Assembly: GCA_029552545.1 (NCBI GenBank)
Contig: JAKPDO010000019.1
Span: 186,001-250,000 of the forward strand
Origin: Planctomycetota bacterium
GTDB taxonomy: Bacteria; Planctomycetota; Phycisphaerae; Sedimentisphaerales; Anaerohalosphaeraceae
DNA: 64,000 nucleotides
Direction: 5' to 3'
The position numbers were made by a program, and so were the translations under genes. The notes under the pieces are model-generated. The model made no database searches and was not told the origin of the DNA. It saw nothing but the letters and a program-made list of their open reading frames with translations. Below are positions 43,604 through 51,188 of the stretch, in pieces. The stretch's first letter is position 1. Each line of letters opens with the position of its first letter.

Positions 43604-44203
43604 ATGAGTCAGTTATCCAAGAACAATGAGTTTGGCCGTGTATTTGCGGAAGCCGCCGCCGTTCACAAACAATTGCTGACGGCTTTCGAACAGGAATGCG
43701 CCGGCCCTCTCGAAAAGGCCGGACAAATGCTGATTGACTGTCTGGAAGCCGGCGGCTGCATTTTCACCTGCGGCAACGGGGGTTCGGCTGCCGATGCTCA
43801 GCATGTCGCCGCCGAGATAGTAGGGCGTTTTCGGCGCAATCGGAAGGGTCTTCCCGCCGTCGCCCTGACCGCCGATACCTCTATTCTCACCTCCGTCGGC
43901 AACGATTACGGGTTTGAAGAGGTTTTCAGCCGCCAGGTCGAAGCCCTTGTCAGAAAAGGTGATATCCTCTGGGCCTTTTCCACCAGCGGAAAGTCTCCCA
44001 ATATCCTCAAGGCCGTGCAAACCGCCAAAGCCAAAGGTGCACTCGTTTTAAGCTTTACCGGACGCAAGCACTCCCCCCTCGAAACCCTTTCCGATGTATG
44101 TCTGTGCCTCGAAGGTCCCACCGCCTCCGTACAGGAAATCCACCAGTTGGCTTACCATATCCTCTGCGACTGGGTAGAGGCCCATTTCGCAGGGCAATTA
44201 TAA
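43604..44203 (+). CDS. gmhA: Phosphoheptose isomerase-like SIS protein
   Basis: A 199-residue single SIS-domain protein. FTCGNGGSAADAQHVAAEIV, GLPAVALTADTSILTSVGND, WAFSTSGKSPNILKAV and SVQEIHQLAYHILCDWVE fit GmhA, which makes D-glycero-D-manno-heptose 7-phosphate for LPS core or S-layer glycans. The related initiator-regulator DiaA is the main alternative. The ATG at 43604 is preferred over the TTG nine bases before it. lpxB elsewhere in the window supports the LPS reading. Confidence 0.88.
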   Translation: MSQLSKNNEFGRVFAEAAAVHKQLLTAFEQECAGPLEKAGQMLIDCLEAGGCIFTCGNGGSAADAQHVAAEIVGRFRRNRKGLPAVALTADTSILTSVGNDYGFEEVFSRQVEALVRKGDILWAFSTSGKSPNILKAVQTAKAKGALVLSFTGRKHSPLETLSDVCLCLEGPTASVQEIHQLAYHILCDWVEAHFAGQL

Positions 44204-44210
44204 CTTTGGT

Positions 44211-45017
44211 TTACTCTTCCAAAACGAGCAGTTCGATGTTGCGAAACTCCACCGGATGGCTTTCCGCCTGCAGACTGATATAGCCGCCCGCCACCCGGCG
44301 AGAAGCCCCGGCCTCAATCAGTTTCCGGGCATCCCCATCGCCATCATCCAGTTCCGGACGCGAATATTCCAAAACAACCTGCCCGTTAATCAAATGCCGA
44401 ATCAGCCGATCGCCGTGCACCTCCACCTCCGCCGTCACCCACTGGTCGCCATGAAAGGTCGGCGAAGAGGACGAGATACAGTGCTCCGTCCGCCGGCGGT
44501 CCTGGATAACTACGTGCGTGCCCGGTGTGCACAGGTTGCCGGTCGTCCGCTCATTTTGTCCATCGCCTCCCAGCAGCTGCACTTCCAGACAGACCGGAAA
44601 GTTCTGCTCCAGTCCCATCGTTTCCGGCTTTTGACAGTGAATCATAATCCCGCTGTTGCGGAAAGCCCACGACGGTCCGCCCTTCGCCTGCTCCCCGACA
44701 AACCGGTATTCCAGGCGAAGCCGATAGTGTGAAAACGGCACCGCATAAAAGAGATGCCCGAACCGTCCTTCAAACTGTTCATACTGGTCATACGATACCT
44801 TCAAAATGCCGTTTTCCACACGAAACGTGTTTTTGTAGTTCTCCCCCAGGGGACGGCCGGCAAACTTCGGCATCCATCCTTCCAGATTCTGCCCATTGAA
44901 CAGGGAAGTCCATTGTTCCTGCTTTTCTTTAAGGACAGGGGCGGTCTGATGGCGGGCGCAGCCGCACAGGCACAAAAGTACCGCAGCGGTAACGATTGTG
45001 ATTCCTTTTCCTTTCAT
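44211..45017 (-). CDS. DUF1080 family lipoprotein
   Basis: A 268-residue lipoprotein (VLLCLCGC, Cys about 20) with AAAGGAGAATAAG before its ATG. The DUF1080 domain shows WTSLFNGQNLEGWMPKF, FRVENGILKVSYDQYEQFEG, FRNSGIMIHCQKPETM, GDQWVTAEVEVHGDRLIRHL and HPVEFRNIELLVLEE. It is more distant from the 40535-41305 copy than a recent duplicate would be. The cupin gene lies directly upstream, with one base between the two. Confidence 0.9.
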   Translation of the reverse strand: MKGKGITIVTAAVLLCLCGCARHQTAPVLKEKQEQWTSLFNGQNLEGWMPKFAGRPLGENYKNTFRVENGILKVSYDQYEQFEGRFGHLFYAVPFSHYRLRLEYRFVGEQAKGGPSWAFRNSGIMIHCQKPETMGLEQNFPVCLEVQLLGGDGQNERTTGNLCTPGTHVVIQDRRRTEHCISSSSPTFHGDQWVTAEVEVHGDRLIRHLINGQVVLEYSRPELDDGDGDARKLIEAGASRRVAGGYISLQAESHPVEFRNIELLVLEE

Positions 45018-45018
45018 C

Positions 45019-45354
45019 TTATTCTCCTTTCTTTTTTTCGAGAACCGGCGCGACGCAAAAGATATAAACCAGCGGCTCCCGACCGGTATTGATAATATTG
45101 TGTTCCGTATGAGGCGGAATATAGCAAACCCTGCCCTCACCGACAGCGAAATCCTTTCCTGCGATACGGGCTGTCCCCCGGCCGGTCAGAAAAATCAGCG
45201 CCTCCTCGCGGTCCTCCGTGGAATGGACCCCGCAGTCAGCCCCGGGCTCCAGCCAAACCCTTCCGGCCTTCATCCCGCAGGTGAACATCGGGTCAATCAC
45301 CCGCTGATAGTCTTTTCGGTTATTCAGTTCTGCTACAAACGCCTGGACAGCCAT
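45019..45354 (-). CDS. Small cupin-domain protein
   Basis: A 111-residue single cupin. GRVWLEPGADCGVHSTEDREEALIF gives the first cupin motif (one His and the Glu), and VCYIPPHTEHNIINTG the second. GGAG lies nine bases before the ATG. Such small cupins bind a metal and often a sugar-related ligand. It is co-transcribed with the DUF1080 lipoprotein, so a role in sugar processing or sensing is likely but not shown. Confidence 0.85.
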   Translation of the reverse strand: MAVQAFVAELNNRKDYQRVIDPMFTCGMKAGRVWLEPGADCGVHSTEDREEALIFLTGRGTARIAGKDFAVGEGRVCYIPPHTEHNIINTGREPLVYIFCVAPVLEKKKGE

Positions 45355-45479
45355 CGATGCACTCCGGATGAATCTTGATAAAACCGGCGGTTACTATAAG
45401 ACAATTTTGGGAAAATCGCAATCCAAATGCGATAAAAAGGGGGCAGTTTTGGTATATGGCTGTGCAACGCTTTTCCCGG

Positions 45480-45974
45480 TTAAGAATCCAAATTAGACGA
45501 CAAGGAAAGTTCCTTCAGAAGGGTTTGAAGATAATGCGGGATTTGAGCATGCAGAAGGGGGGACAGGGACATTCGCTGGCGGATTTCCAGCGGTTCAATG
45601 CCGAAAAAGACGACTTCCTCAGGACATTCGCCTAATTGCCGGGAGATGTCGAGAACCTTCAGGATATCGACTTCGTGAAGGGACAGGTGCGCCAGCTGTT
45701 TTATGGTTTGAACCTGGTCGGGTGTGAAGCGTCGGATGGTGCCGGGCTCGGTTCCCATTCGGGCACAGTCGATAAGGACGGCTTTTCGGCGGCCTGCCAG
45801 AACATGAAGCAGATTCATCCCGCCGGTGCCGCCGTCGTAAAACCGGATGCGGTCGGCGTTGGGGATTTTTCCTTCGCGGGCGAGAATTTCCAGCCGCTCA
45901 ATCAGGACGACCCCGATGCCTTCGTCGGCCATCAGCGGATTGCCCAGCCCGATGACGATGGTTTCTTTTGCCAT
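45480..45974 (-). CDS. [NiFe]-hydrogenase maturation protease
   Basis: A 164-residue HycI/HyaD/HoxW-type endopeptidase that removes the C-terminal tail of the hydrogenase large subunit after nickel insertion. It has the signature VIGLGNPLMADEGIGVVLIE with the nickel-sensing acidic residue, FYDGGTGGMNLL, and AVLIDCARMG. Its likely substrate, the large subunit at 46085-47392, ends with a cleavable tail after DPCxxCxxH. A terminator and a short repeat separate the two genes, so this one may have its own promoter. Confidence 0.9.
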   Translation of the reverse strand: MAKETIVIGLGNPLMADEGIGVVLIERLEILAREGKIPNADRIRFYDGGTGGMNLLHVLAGRRKAVLIDCARMGTEPGTIRRFTPDQVQTIKQLAHLSLHEVDILKVLDISRQLGECPEEVVFFGIEPLEIRQRMSLSPLLHAQIPHYLQTLLKELSLSSNLDS

Positions 45975-45982
45975 TGTTTAAC

Positions 45983-46009
45983 CACAGATTACACAGATTT
46001 CACAGATTA
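45983..46009. repeat. 9-bp microsatellite, three units
   Basis: Three units of CACAGATT plus one base (45983-46009) lie just upstream of the maturation protease gene. Similar CACAGATT arrays are common as dispersed elements in many bacteria; I cannot check other copies here. Confidence 0.5.
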
Positions 46010-46035
46010 TAGACTCAAAAAATGAAGATGCGCAA

Positions 46036-46066
46036 TAAAAAAGCCCCGGGGGCGGGGCTCTTTTTT
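46036..46066 (-). terminator. Terminator of the hydrogenase operon
   Basis: AGCCCC (46042-46047) pairs with GGGGCT (46054-46059), with A and T runs on both sides. On the minus strand the stem is followed by TTTTTATT. It lies about 20 bases after the stop of the large-subunit gene. Confidence 0.8.
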
Positions 46067-46084
46067 CCAGATTGTCCAAAACGG

Positions 46085-47392
46085 TTATTTGACGAAGGTG
46101 ACATTGAGCATATGGGTTGAGCAGGAGATGCAGGGGTCATAGGAGCGGACAAGCATTTCCATCCCGTGCCGAAGGCCGTCTTCGCCCAGATGCATATATT
46201 CGGGCACGAATTTTTCGAAATCCTTCTGGATGTTCGCGTGGTTCTGGTTGGTCGGGATGCAGATATTGGCCGCAATGCATTCGCCTTTTTTGTTGAACTC
46301 GTAGGTGTGGAAGAGGATGCCGCGCGGGGCTTCAACGCAGCCGCTGCCGCGTCCGGCCCGCGGGGTGACTTTCACCTTTTCGTCTTTGAGACCCTTGGTC
46401 AGGAGCTTGTCAATCAGTTCGATGCTCACCTCGACGACGTGGGCGGCCTCGGCCAGCTGGGCAACGTTGTTCATAAATGGATTGCAGCAGCCTTTTTTGA
46501 GGCCGAACATGTCAGCGACTTTCTTGCCCAGCGGACTGAGCAGATGGCCGTTGTTGTTGAAGCGTGCCAGGGCGCCGACGGCGTAGGAATCGCGGTGCCA
46601 GCGGCACCATTTGGCCGTGGACTGGGGGCTGACGTATTCGTTGGCGACGCTTTCCCAGTCGCGAATGTGAACAGGACCGTAGCCGTCGCTGGAGACGATG
46701 CCGCCGTGATAGAACGTATAGGTCGGCGGGTTGTCCTGCCGGAGTGAGATGTATTCCGTGGGCCGCTCGAAGGCGGGCATGCGGTCGGCGACGCTGTGAA
46801 CCACTTCGCAGATGGCCACCAGATCGGGCACGATCTCTTTGAGGGTTTTCTGGAGGTCTTTGAGCTCCTGAGCGGTCGGGATTTTGGTCATCCCCCCGGG
46901 GGTAAGCGTGACCGGGTGGGTGGTTCGGCCGGCCAGCAGGTCGGACCACTGGTTGGCGATGCGGTGGGCCTTGATAATCTTTTTGACGGCATCGGGGGCC
47001 TTGGCGACCAGCGGGACGACGGATTTTTCGCCGAAGAGGTCGGGGGCTACCAGATAGCCGACATGAAGCGTGTGGCTCTGGAGCTGTTCGGAGTAGTGCA
47101 TCAGGATGCGGAGCATGTCGGTCTGCTCGGTGACCTGCAGGCCGAGGGCGTCTTCGACGGCCTTGGTGGAGGCCAGGGAGTGGGTGATGGAGCAGATGCC
47201 GCAGATACGGCTGACGATGGTCTGGATGTCGTCCCATCGCCGTCCGCGGACCATGGCTTCGAAGAATCGCGGGGCCTCCGGAACCTGCCACTGGCATTTT
47301 TCGATGGTGCCGTTTCGGATGTTGACGACGATGTTGCCGTGTCCTTCGAGGCGGGTAACGTGATGCACGTTAATCTGGATATTGGCGCTCAT
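46085..47392 (-). CDS. hydA: [NiFe] hydrogenase large (alpha) subunit, group 3b type
   Basis: A 435-residue catalytic subunit that holds the NiFe(CN)2CO centre. N-terminal RLEGHG, the L1 motif SRICGICS (Cys 64 and 67) and the L2 motif DPCISCSTH (Cys 421 and 424) supply the four ligands. The eight residues after His 427 form the tail removed by the maturation protease. Its ATG overlaps the stop of the small-subunit gene by four bases. Operon order (beta, gamma, delta, alpha) is that of NADP(H)-linked archaeal and bacterial group 3b enzymes. Confidence 0.93.
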   Translation of the reverse strand: MSANIQINVHHVTRLEGHGNIVVNIRNGTIEKCQWQVPEAPRFFEAMVRGRRWDDIQTIVSRICGICSITHSLASTKAVEDALGLQVTEQTDMLRILMHYSEQLQSHTLHVGYLVAPDLFGEKSVVPLVAKAPDAVKKIIKAHRIANQWSDLLAGRTTHPVTLTPGGMTKIPTAQELKDLQKTLKEIVPDLVAICEVVHSVADRMPAFERPTEYISLRQDNPPTYTFYHGGIVSSDGYGPVHIRDWESVANEYVSPQSTAKWCRWHRDSYAVGALARFNNNGHLLSPLGKKVADMFGLKKGCCNPFMNNVAQLAEAAHVVEVSIELIDKLLTKGLKDEKVKVTPRAGRGSGCVEAPRGILFHTYEFNKKGECIAANICIPTNQNHANIQKDFEKFVPEYMHLGEDGLRHGMEMLVRSYDPCISCSTHMLNVTFVK

Positions 47393-48135
47393 AGTGTATG
47401 TCCTTGTTTGCTTCCGAAGAGAATCATTTTTTGTTTGAGGTCTTCGACGGTCAGACCGTATTTGTCCATAACTTCTTTGGCGGCTTCGACATTGGGATGG
47501 TCCACATAACCGCGGCAGCCGAAGCAGCGGAAATTGCTTGACGGACAGCGGGCTCCGCAGCCGGCCCGGATAATCGGCCCCAGACAGATTTCGTTGTACT
47601 CATAGCGGCAGACGTTTTCCTTGGCCTTGCATTCGACACAGACGGGATAATCCGGAACGGGCGGCCGCTTGCCCAGCAGCAGGGCGCGGATGACGGTGCC
47701 GAACTCTTTGCGGTCGATGGGGCAGCCGTGGATGTAGGCATCGACGGGGACCACCTCATCGACGGCTTTGGTCATGTCGGTATTCAAGTGCGGCATTTTG
47801 GCGTCTTTGCCGTACACGCATTCCTTGACGTCGTTGAGGTCGAAATTGTTTTTCATTTTGTTGACGCCGCCGATGGTGGCACAGGCACCGAGAGCAATGA
47901 GAATTTTACAGCGGCTGCGGATGACCTCCAGGCGGAGTTCATCTTCGTGCCGGGTGATGGAGCCCTCCACAATGGCGATGTCGTAATCGTGGCTTTGTTC
48001 GCTCATGGCTTCCCGCCATTCCACGACGTCAACGACGTGAATCAAATCCAGGATTTCTTCTTCGAGGTTGACAATCTGCAATTGGCAGCCTTCACAGCAG
48101 GCGAAATCGAAAATGGCTACGCGCGGTTTGCTCAT
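47389..48135 (-). CDS. hydD: [NiFe] hydrogenase small (delta) subunit
   Basis: A 248-residue electron-transfer subunit related to the NuoB/20-kDa family. FDFACCEGCQLQI, LIALGACATIGG and DAYIHGCPIDRKEF give the proximal [4Fe-4S] ligands. A C-terminal Cys-rich part (CVECKAKENVCRY, GCGARCPSSNFRCFGCRG) supplies further clusters. Its ATG overlaps the stop of the FAD subunit gene by one base. It passes electrons between the NiFe site and the flavin subunit. Confidence 0.92.
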   Translation of the reverse strand: MSKPRVAIFDFACCEGCQLQIVNLEEEILDLIHVVDVVEWREAMSEQSHDYDIAIVEGSITRHEDELRLEVIRSRCKILIALGACATIGGVNKMKNNFDLNDVKECVYGKDAKMPHLNTDMTKAVDEVVPVDAYIHGCPIDRKEFGTVIRALLLGKRPPVPDYPVCVECKAKENVCRYEYNEICLGPIIRAGCGARCPSSNFRCFGCRGYVDHPNVEAAKEVMDKYGLTVEDLKQKMILFGSKQGHTL

Positions 48136-48971
48136 TAGATGGCCTCCGGTACGAGGGCCAGGTCGCTGTAGCGGAACACCGGCCCATCCTGACAGACGTA
48201 TTTATCGTTAATTTGACAATGGCCGCATTTGCCAACCCCGCATTTCATCCGGCGTTCGAGGTTGACGTAGATGTTCTCCTCGGGGACTTGCGCTTCGGCC
48301 AGGGAAATCAGGACGAATTTGTACATAATCGGCGGTCCGCAGATCAGGACGAGACTGCCGGGCAGTTCGTTTTCAATCTTTGGGATCAGGGTGGTGACGA
48401 CGCCGACGTTGCCGTCCCAGCAGTCGTGGGCCTCATCGATGGTTTCCAGCACGGTCATATCTTTGCGTTCCTGCCAGAGGGCGATTTCCTCACGGAACAG
48501 CCGCATGGAGTAGCACTTGGTGCCGATCAAAACGATGATTTTTCCGTAGTCGTTTCGGTGGTCGAGGGCGTAGCGGATGAAAGAACGCTGGGGAACCAGT
48601 CCGATGCCGCCGCAGATAAAGACCAGGTCTTTGCCTTTGGCTTCTTCGATGGGATAGGTCGTTCCGTAGGGGCCTCGGATGCCCAGTTTGTCGCCCACCT
48701 GGAGTTTATGGATGGCTTTGGTGAGACTGCCGACGTTTCGGACGACCAGTTCGAGTCCTTTCTGCGTCGGTGAAGAGGAAATGGAAATAGGGGCCTCTCC
48801 GATGCCGGCCAGAGAGACCTCGACGAATTGTCCGGGTTTGTACCGAAGGTCCTGTCCGGAATCCATTTCCAGATGCAGGAATAGTTCGGTTCCGTTGAGC
48901 ATCCGGCGTTTGGTAATGGTGGCCATCTGGGGCAGGTAGATGTCCGGATGGCCGCTGCAGCATTCACACAT
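48135..48971 (-). CDS. hydG: Hydrogenase FAD/NAD(P)-binding (gamma) subunit
   Basis: A 278-residue ferredoxin-reductase-type subunit. YKPGQFVEVSLAGIGEAPIS binds FAD; FICGGIGLVPQRSFIRYAL and LVLICGPPIMYKFVL form the NAD(P) site. A C-terminal 2Fe-2S cluster is formed by MKCGVGKCGHCQINDKYVCQ. It is homologous to anaerobic sulfite reductase subunit B and, with the beta subunit, exchanges electrons with NAD(P)H. The gene has a 36-base gap after hydB. Confidence 0.9.
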   Translation of the reverse strand: MCECCSGHPDIYLPQMATITKRRMLNGTELFLHLEMDSGQDLRYKPGQFVEVSLAGIGEAPISISSSPTQKGLELVVRNVGSLTKAIHKLQVGDKLGIRGPYGTTYPIEEAKGKDLVFICGGIGLVPQRSFIRYALDHRNDYGKIIVLIGTKCYSMRLFREEIALWQERKDMTVLETIDEAHDCWDGNVGVVTTLIPKIENELPGSLVLICGPPIMYKFVLISLAEAQVPEENIYVNLERRMKCGVGKCGHCQINDKYVCQDGPVFRYSDLALVPEAI

Positions 48972-49007
48972 ATCTGATTCTCCTTAACGATTCAGCATTC
49001 GGCACGT

Positions 49008-50051
49008 TCAGCCGAGTTTTGTATCCTGCAGAAGACGATTGTATACTTCGACGGGGTTGGCGATTTTGGCCGTACAGGCGGAGATGCATCGGCCGCAGCC
49101 GACACAGGCGATTTGCCCGCCGATTTTTTCGGGTACATATTTGCCTTTTCGATAGAGCCGGTGGCGATAGCGTGCGGCCCGGTCTTTGCGGAAGTTGTGA
49201 TTGCCCGCGACGGTAGCGAAGTTTTCCAGCAGGCAGCCGTCCCAGCAGCGGAATCGGTGACCGGTTTTCAGGTCCCAGTTGACGCGGTCCTGCACGTCAA
49301 AGCAGTAGCACGTCGGGCAGACCTGATTGCAGGAGCCGCAGGAATAACACAGCCGTGCTTTTTCCTCCCAGACGGGATGATTGTAGTTTTGTTCGAGGAT
49401 TTTGGGCAGCAGGGAGGGTTTGCACAGCAGAATATGTTTGTTCAGTGCAGCGTTGTTGTGCTCCCAAACATCTTTTCGGGCTTTCAGGTCCGCCTCGGAG
49501 GCGGGGACGACTGAGCCGGCCAGACGGATAAGTTCCTGTCCTTTGGCGGTGGCGACATCGGCCAGAATCGAACCGTCTTTGAGGACAGTCAGAAGGATAT
49601 CGTAGCCGCTGCGGACGGTGGCGGTTCCCATCGAAGAGGCAAAGACGTTGGCGCTGGGGGTGACGACATCGAGGGCGATAATGGTAATCTGGCAGCGTCG
49701 GTCCATATAATGTTTGTCATATTGACCCTGACGGAACAATTCATCCATCTGGAGGATGGCGGTCAGATCATAGGGGTGTACGCCGAGGAGAATCATCGGC
49801 TGACCTTCCTGGACGGAGCGGCACGGGCCGCAGACTTCAAATTCAAGGAGTGTTTCCACCTGCGGGAGAACATATTTTTTCGGGGGAAGGATGGTCACGT
49901 CGTAATCAAGCCGCAGGTCGGCAGGGGAGGCGAGAGGTCCGAAGGCAAAGCGGCCGTTTTTGGCCTGAGGAGCCATGACAGGCCGACCGGTTTTGAGCAT
50001 GGCCGAAACGAAGTCATCGAACTGCTTGGGGGTGAATTTGAGTACGCTCAT
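49008..50051 (-). CDS. hydB: Hydrogenase iron-sulfur (beta) subunit
   Basis: A 347-residue protein homologous to anaerobic sulfite reductase subunit A. Two 4Fe-4S motifs are visible: CYSCGSCNQVCPTCYC (about residues 235-250) and CVGCGRCISACTAKI near the C terminus. FEVCGPCRSVQEG near residue 75 adds a further Cys pair. It links the flavin subunit to electron acceptors. It follows rex by 34 bases, so the redox sensor and the hydrogenase share one transcript. Confidence 0.9.
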   Translation of the reverse strand: MSVLKFTPKQFDDFVSAMLKTGRPVMAPQAKNGRFAFGPLASPADLRLDYDVTILPPKKYVLPQVETLLEFEVCGPCRSVQEGQPMILLGVHPYDLTAILQMDELFRQGQYDKHYMDRRCQITIIALDVVTPSANVFASSMGTATVRSGYDILLTVLKDGSILADVATAKGQELIRLAGSVVPASEADLKARKDVWEHNNAALNKHILLCKPSLLPKILEQNYNHPVWEEKARLCYSCGSCNQVCPTCYCFDVQDRVNWDLKTGHRFRCWDGCLLENFATVAGNHNFRKDRAARYRHRLYRKGKYVPEKIGGQIACVGCGRCISACTAKIANPVEVYNRLLQDTKLG

Positions 50052-50085
50052 GGTTTTGGGTTCCTGTTGTTCTGCACGTTCCTGT

Positions 50086-50700
50086 TTACAAATAGTAAGG
50101 CAATATACTCAGCTGCGAAGCCAGATCGATGTCGATTTTTTTGACGGAGGCCGGGACTTTCAAATGGCCGGGGGAAAAATTCAGCAAACCTTTTACGCCG
50201 GCTTTGACCAGTTTTTCTGTGACGGACTGAGCCGCTTCAGCCGGGACAGCGAGAATGGCCAATTGAATTTTTCGTTTCCTGAGCCCGGACAGCCGTTCGA
50301 TGCTTTCGACGCGAAGATGCCCGATTTTCTTCCCGATTTTCTGCGGGTCTTTGTCAAAGATTGCCGCGATTTCAAGATTGAAAGAAGAAAAACCGGGATA
50401 CGCTACCAGGGCCGTACCAAGCCGTCCGGCTCCAATCAGAGCGGCTTTTTGTGTTTTATCCAGTTTCAGAATCCGCCGGATACGCTGGGCGGTGGCTCGA
50501 ACCGGATATCCGACTCCGCGTCGTCCAAAACTGCCGAAATAGGACAAATCCTTTCGAATCTGATGAGGATTTAATCCGAGCCGAACAGCCAGACGTCTGC
50601 TGGACACAGTTTCTTCTTTTTCATCCTCAAGCAAAGAGAACCCTCGCAGATACATCGGCAATCGCTGTATAGTTTCATCGGGTATTCTGCGGTACTTCAT
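50086..50700 (-). CDS. rex: Redox-sensing repressor Rex
   Basis: A 204-residue NADH/NAD+-responsive repressor. The N-terminal winged helix (SSRRLAVRLGLNPHQIRKDL followed by SYFGSFGRRGVGY) is a textbook Rex sequence. The Rossmann domain has AALIGAGRLGTALVAYPGF. High NADH releases Rex from DNA, so this operon should be induced under reducing conditions. A matching operator lies 20 bases upstream of the start. The last ~20 residues (IDLASQLSILPYYL) are typical of the domain-swap helix. Confidence 0.95.
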   Translation of the reverse strand: MKYRRIPDETIQRLPMYLRGFSLLEDEKEETVSSRRLAVRLGLNPHQIRKDLSYFGSFGRRGVGYPVRATAQRIRRILKLDKTQKAALIGAGRLGTALVAYPGFSSFNLEIAAIFDKDPQKIGKKIGHLRVESIERLSGLRKRKIQLAILAVPAEAAQSVTEKLVKAGVKGLLNFSPGHLKVPASVKKIDIDLASQLSILPYYL

Positions 50701-50719
50701 TTTCCCTACGACATTTTAT

Positions 50720-50737
50720 TTGTGCTCACATTCACAA
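50720..50737. promoter_or_regulatory. Rex operator (ROP)
   Basis: TTGTGCT-CACA-TTCACAA matches the Rex consensus TTGTGAA-N4-TTCACAA, with one half perfect and two mismatches in the other. It lies 20 bases upstream of rex, so rex and the hydrogenase operon are probably autoregulated. Confidence 0.75.
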
Positions 50738-50903
50738 ACACAAGCCGCAATATAGCGTAAAAAGAACGATTCGTCAATCACTTTGTATCAATAAATCCAA
50801 AGTTTTTCACAACAAGCTCGGGAAATAATCCGCTCTGCATCACAAAAATGGTAAAATCCAGGCAGGAAGAATCCAGATGCCGGGAAATAGGGCGGGGAGT
50901 TTC

Positions 50904-50932
50904 TTGACGAACTTTCTGAGAAAGGATAGAGT
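50904..50932 (+). promoter_or_regulatory. Promoter of the zinc-ribbon gene
   Basis: TTGACG (50904-50909), 17 bases, then TAGAGT (50927-50932), 31 bases before the ATG. Confidence 0.55.
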
Positions 50933-50962
50933 AAAAGTGTTATCCCAAAGAAAGGAATCTTA

Positions 50963-51187
50963 ATGCCGATTTTTGAATATAAATGTTTGGACTGCGGAAA
51001 AATAACGGAAGTTCTCTTCAAGACATCGAAAGCTGAAAATCCCGTTTGTGAATATTGCGGGTCGAAAAAGACCCAAAAGCAGTTTTCTACTTTTTCAGCT
51101 CAAGTAAAGGAATCCAATCCTTCTGGTCAATCGGGTTGTTCCTCCTGCCCAAACCAGTCTTGTCCGCACGCGGGCGGTTTTGCCTAA
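50963..51187 (+). CDS. FmdB family zinc-ribbon protein
   Basis: A 74-residue FmdB-type regulatory zinc ribbon: MPIFEYKCLDCGKITEVL and NPVCEYCGSKKTQKQFS supply the two CxxC knuckles. A Ser/Cys-rich tail (SGCSSCPNQSCPHAGGF) offers further possible metal ligands. AAAGGAATCTTA precedes the ATG. The family occurs widely as a small partner of other systems; no specific partner is evident here. It ends two bases before the convergent beta-helix gene. Confidence 0.88.
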   Translation: MPIFEYKCLDCGKITEVLFKTSKAENPVCEYCGSKKTQKQFSTFSAQVKESNPSGQSGCSSCPNQSCPHAGGFA

Positions 51188-51188
51188 A

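Noticed and set aside
45480-50700. Formate-hydrogenlyase or membrane-bound hydrogenase
   Set aside because: No membrane subunits or formate dehydrogenase are present; FAD and beta subunits match the soluble group 3b type.
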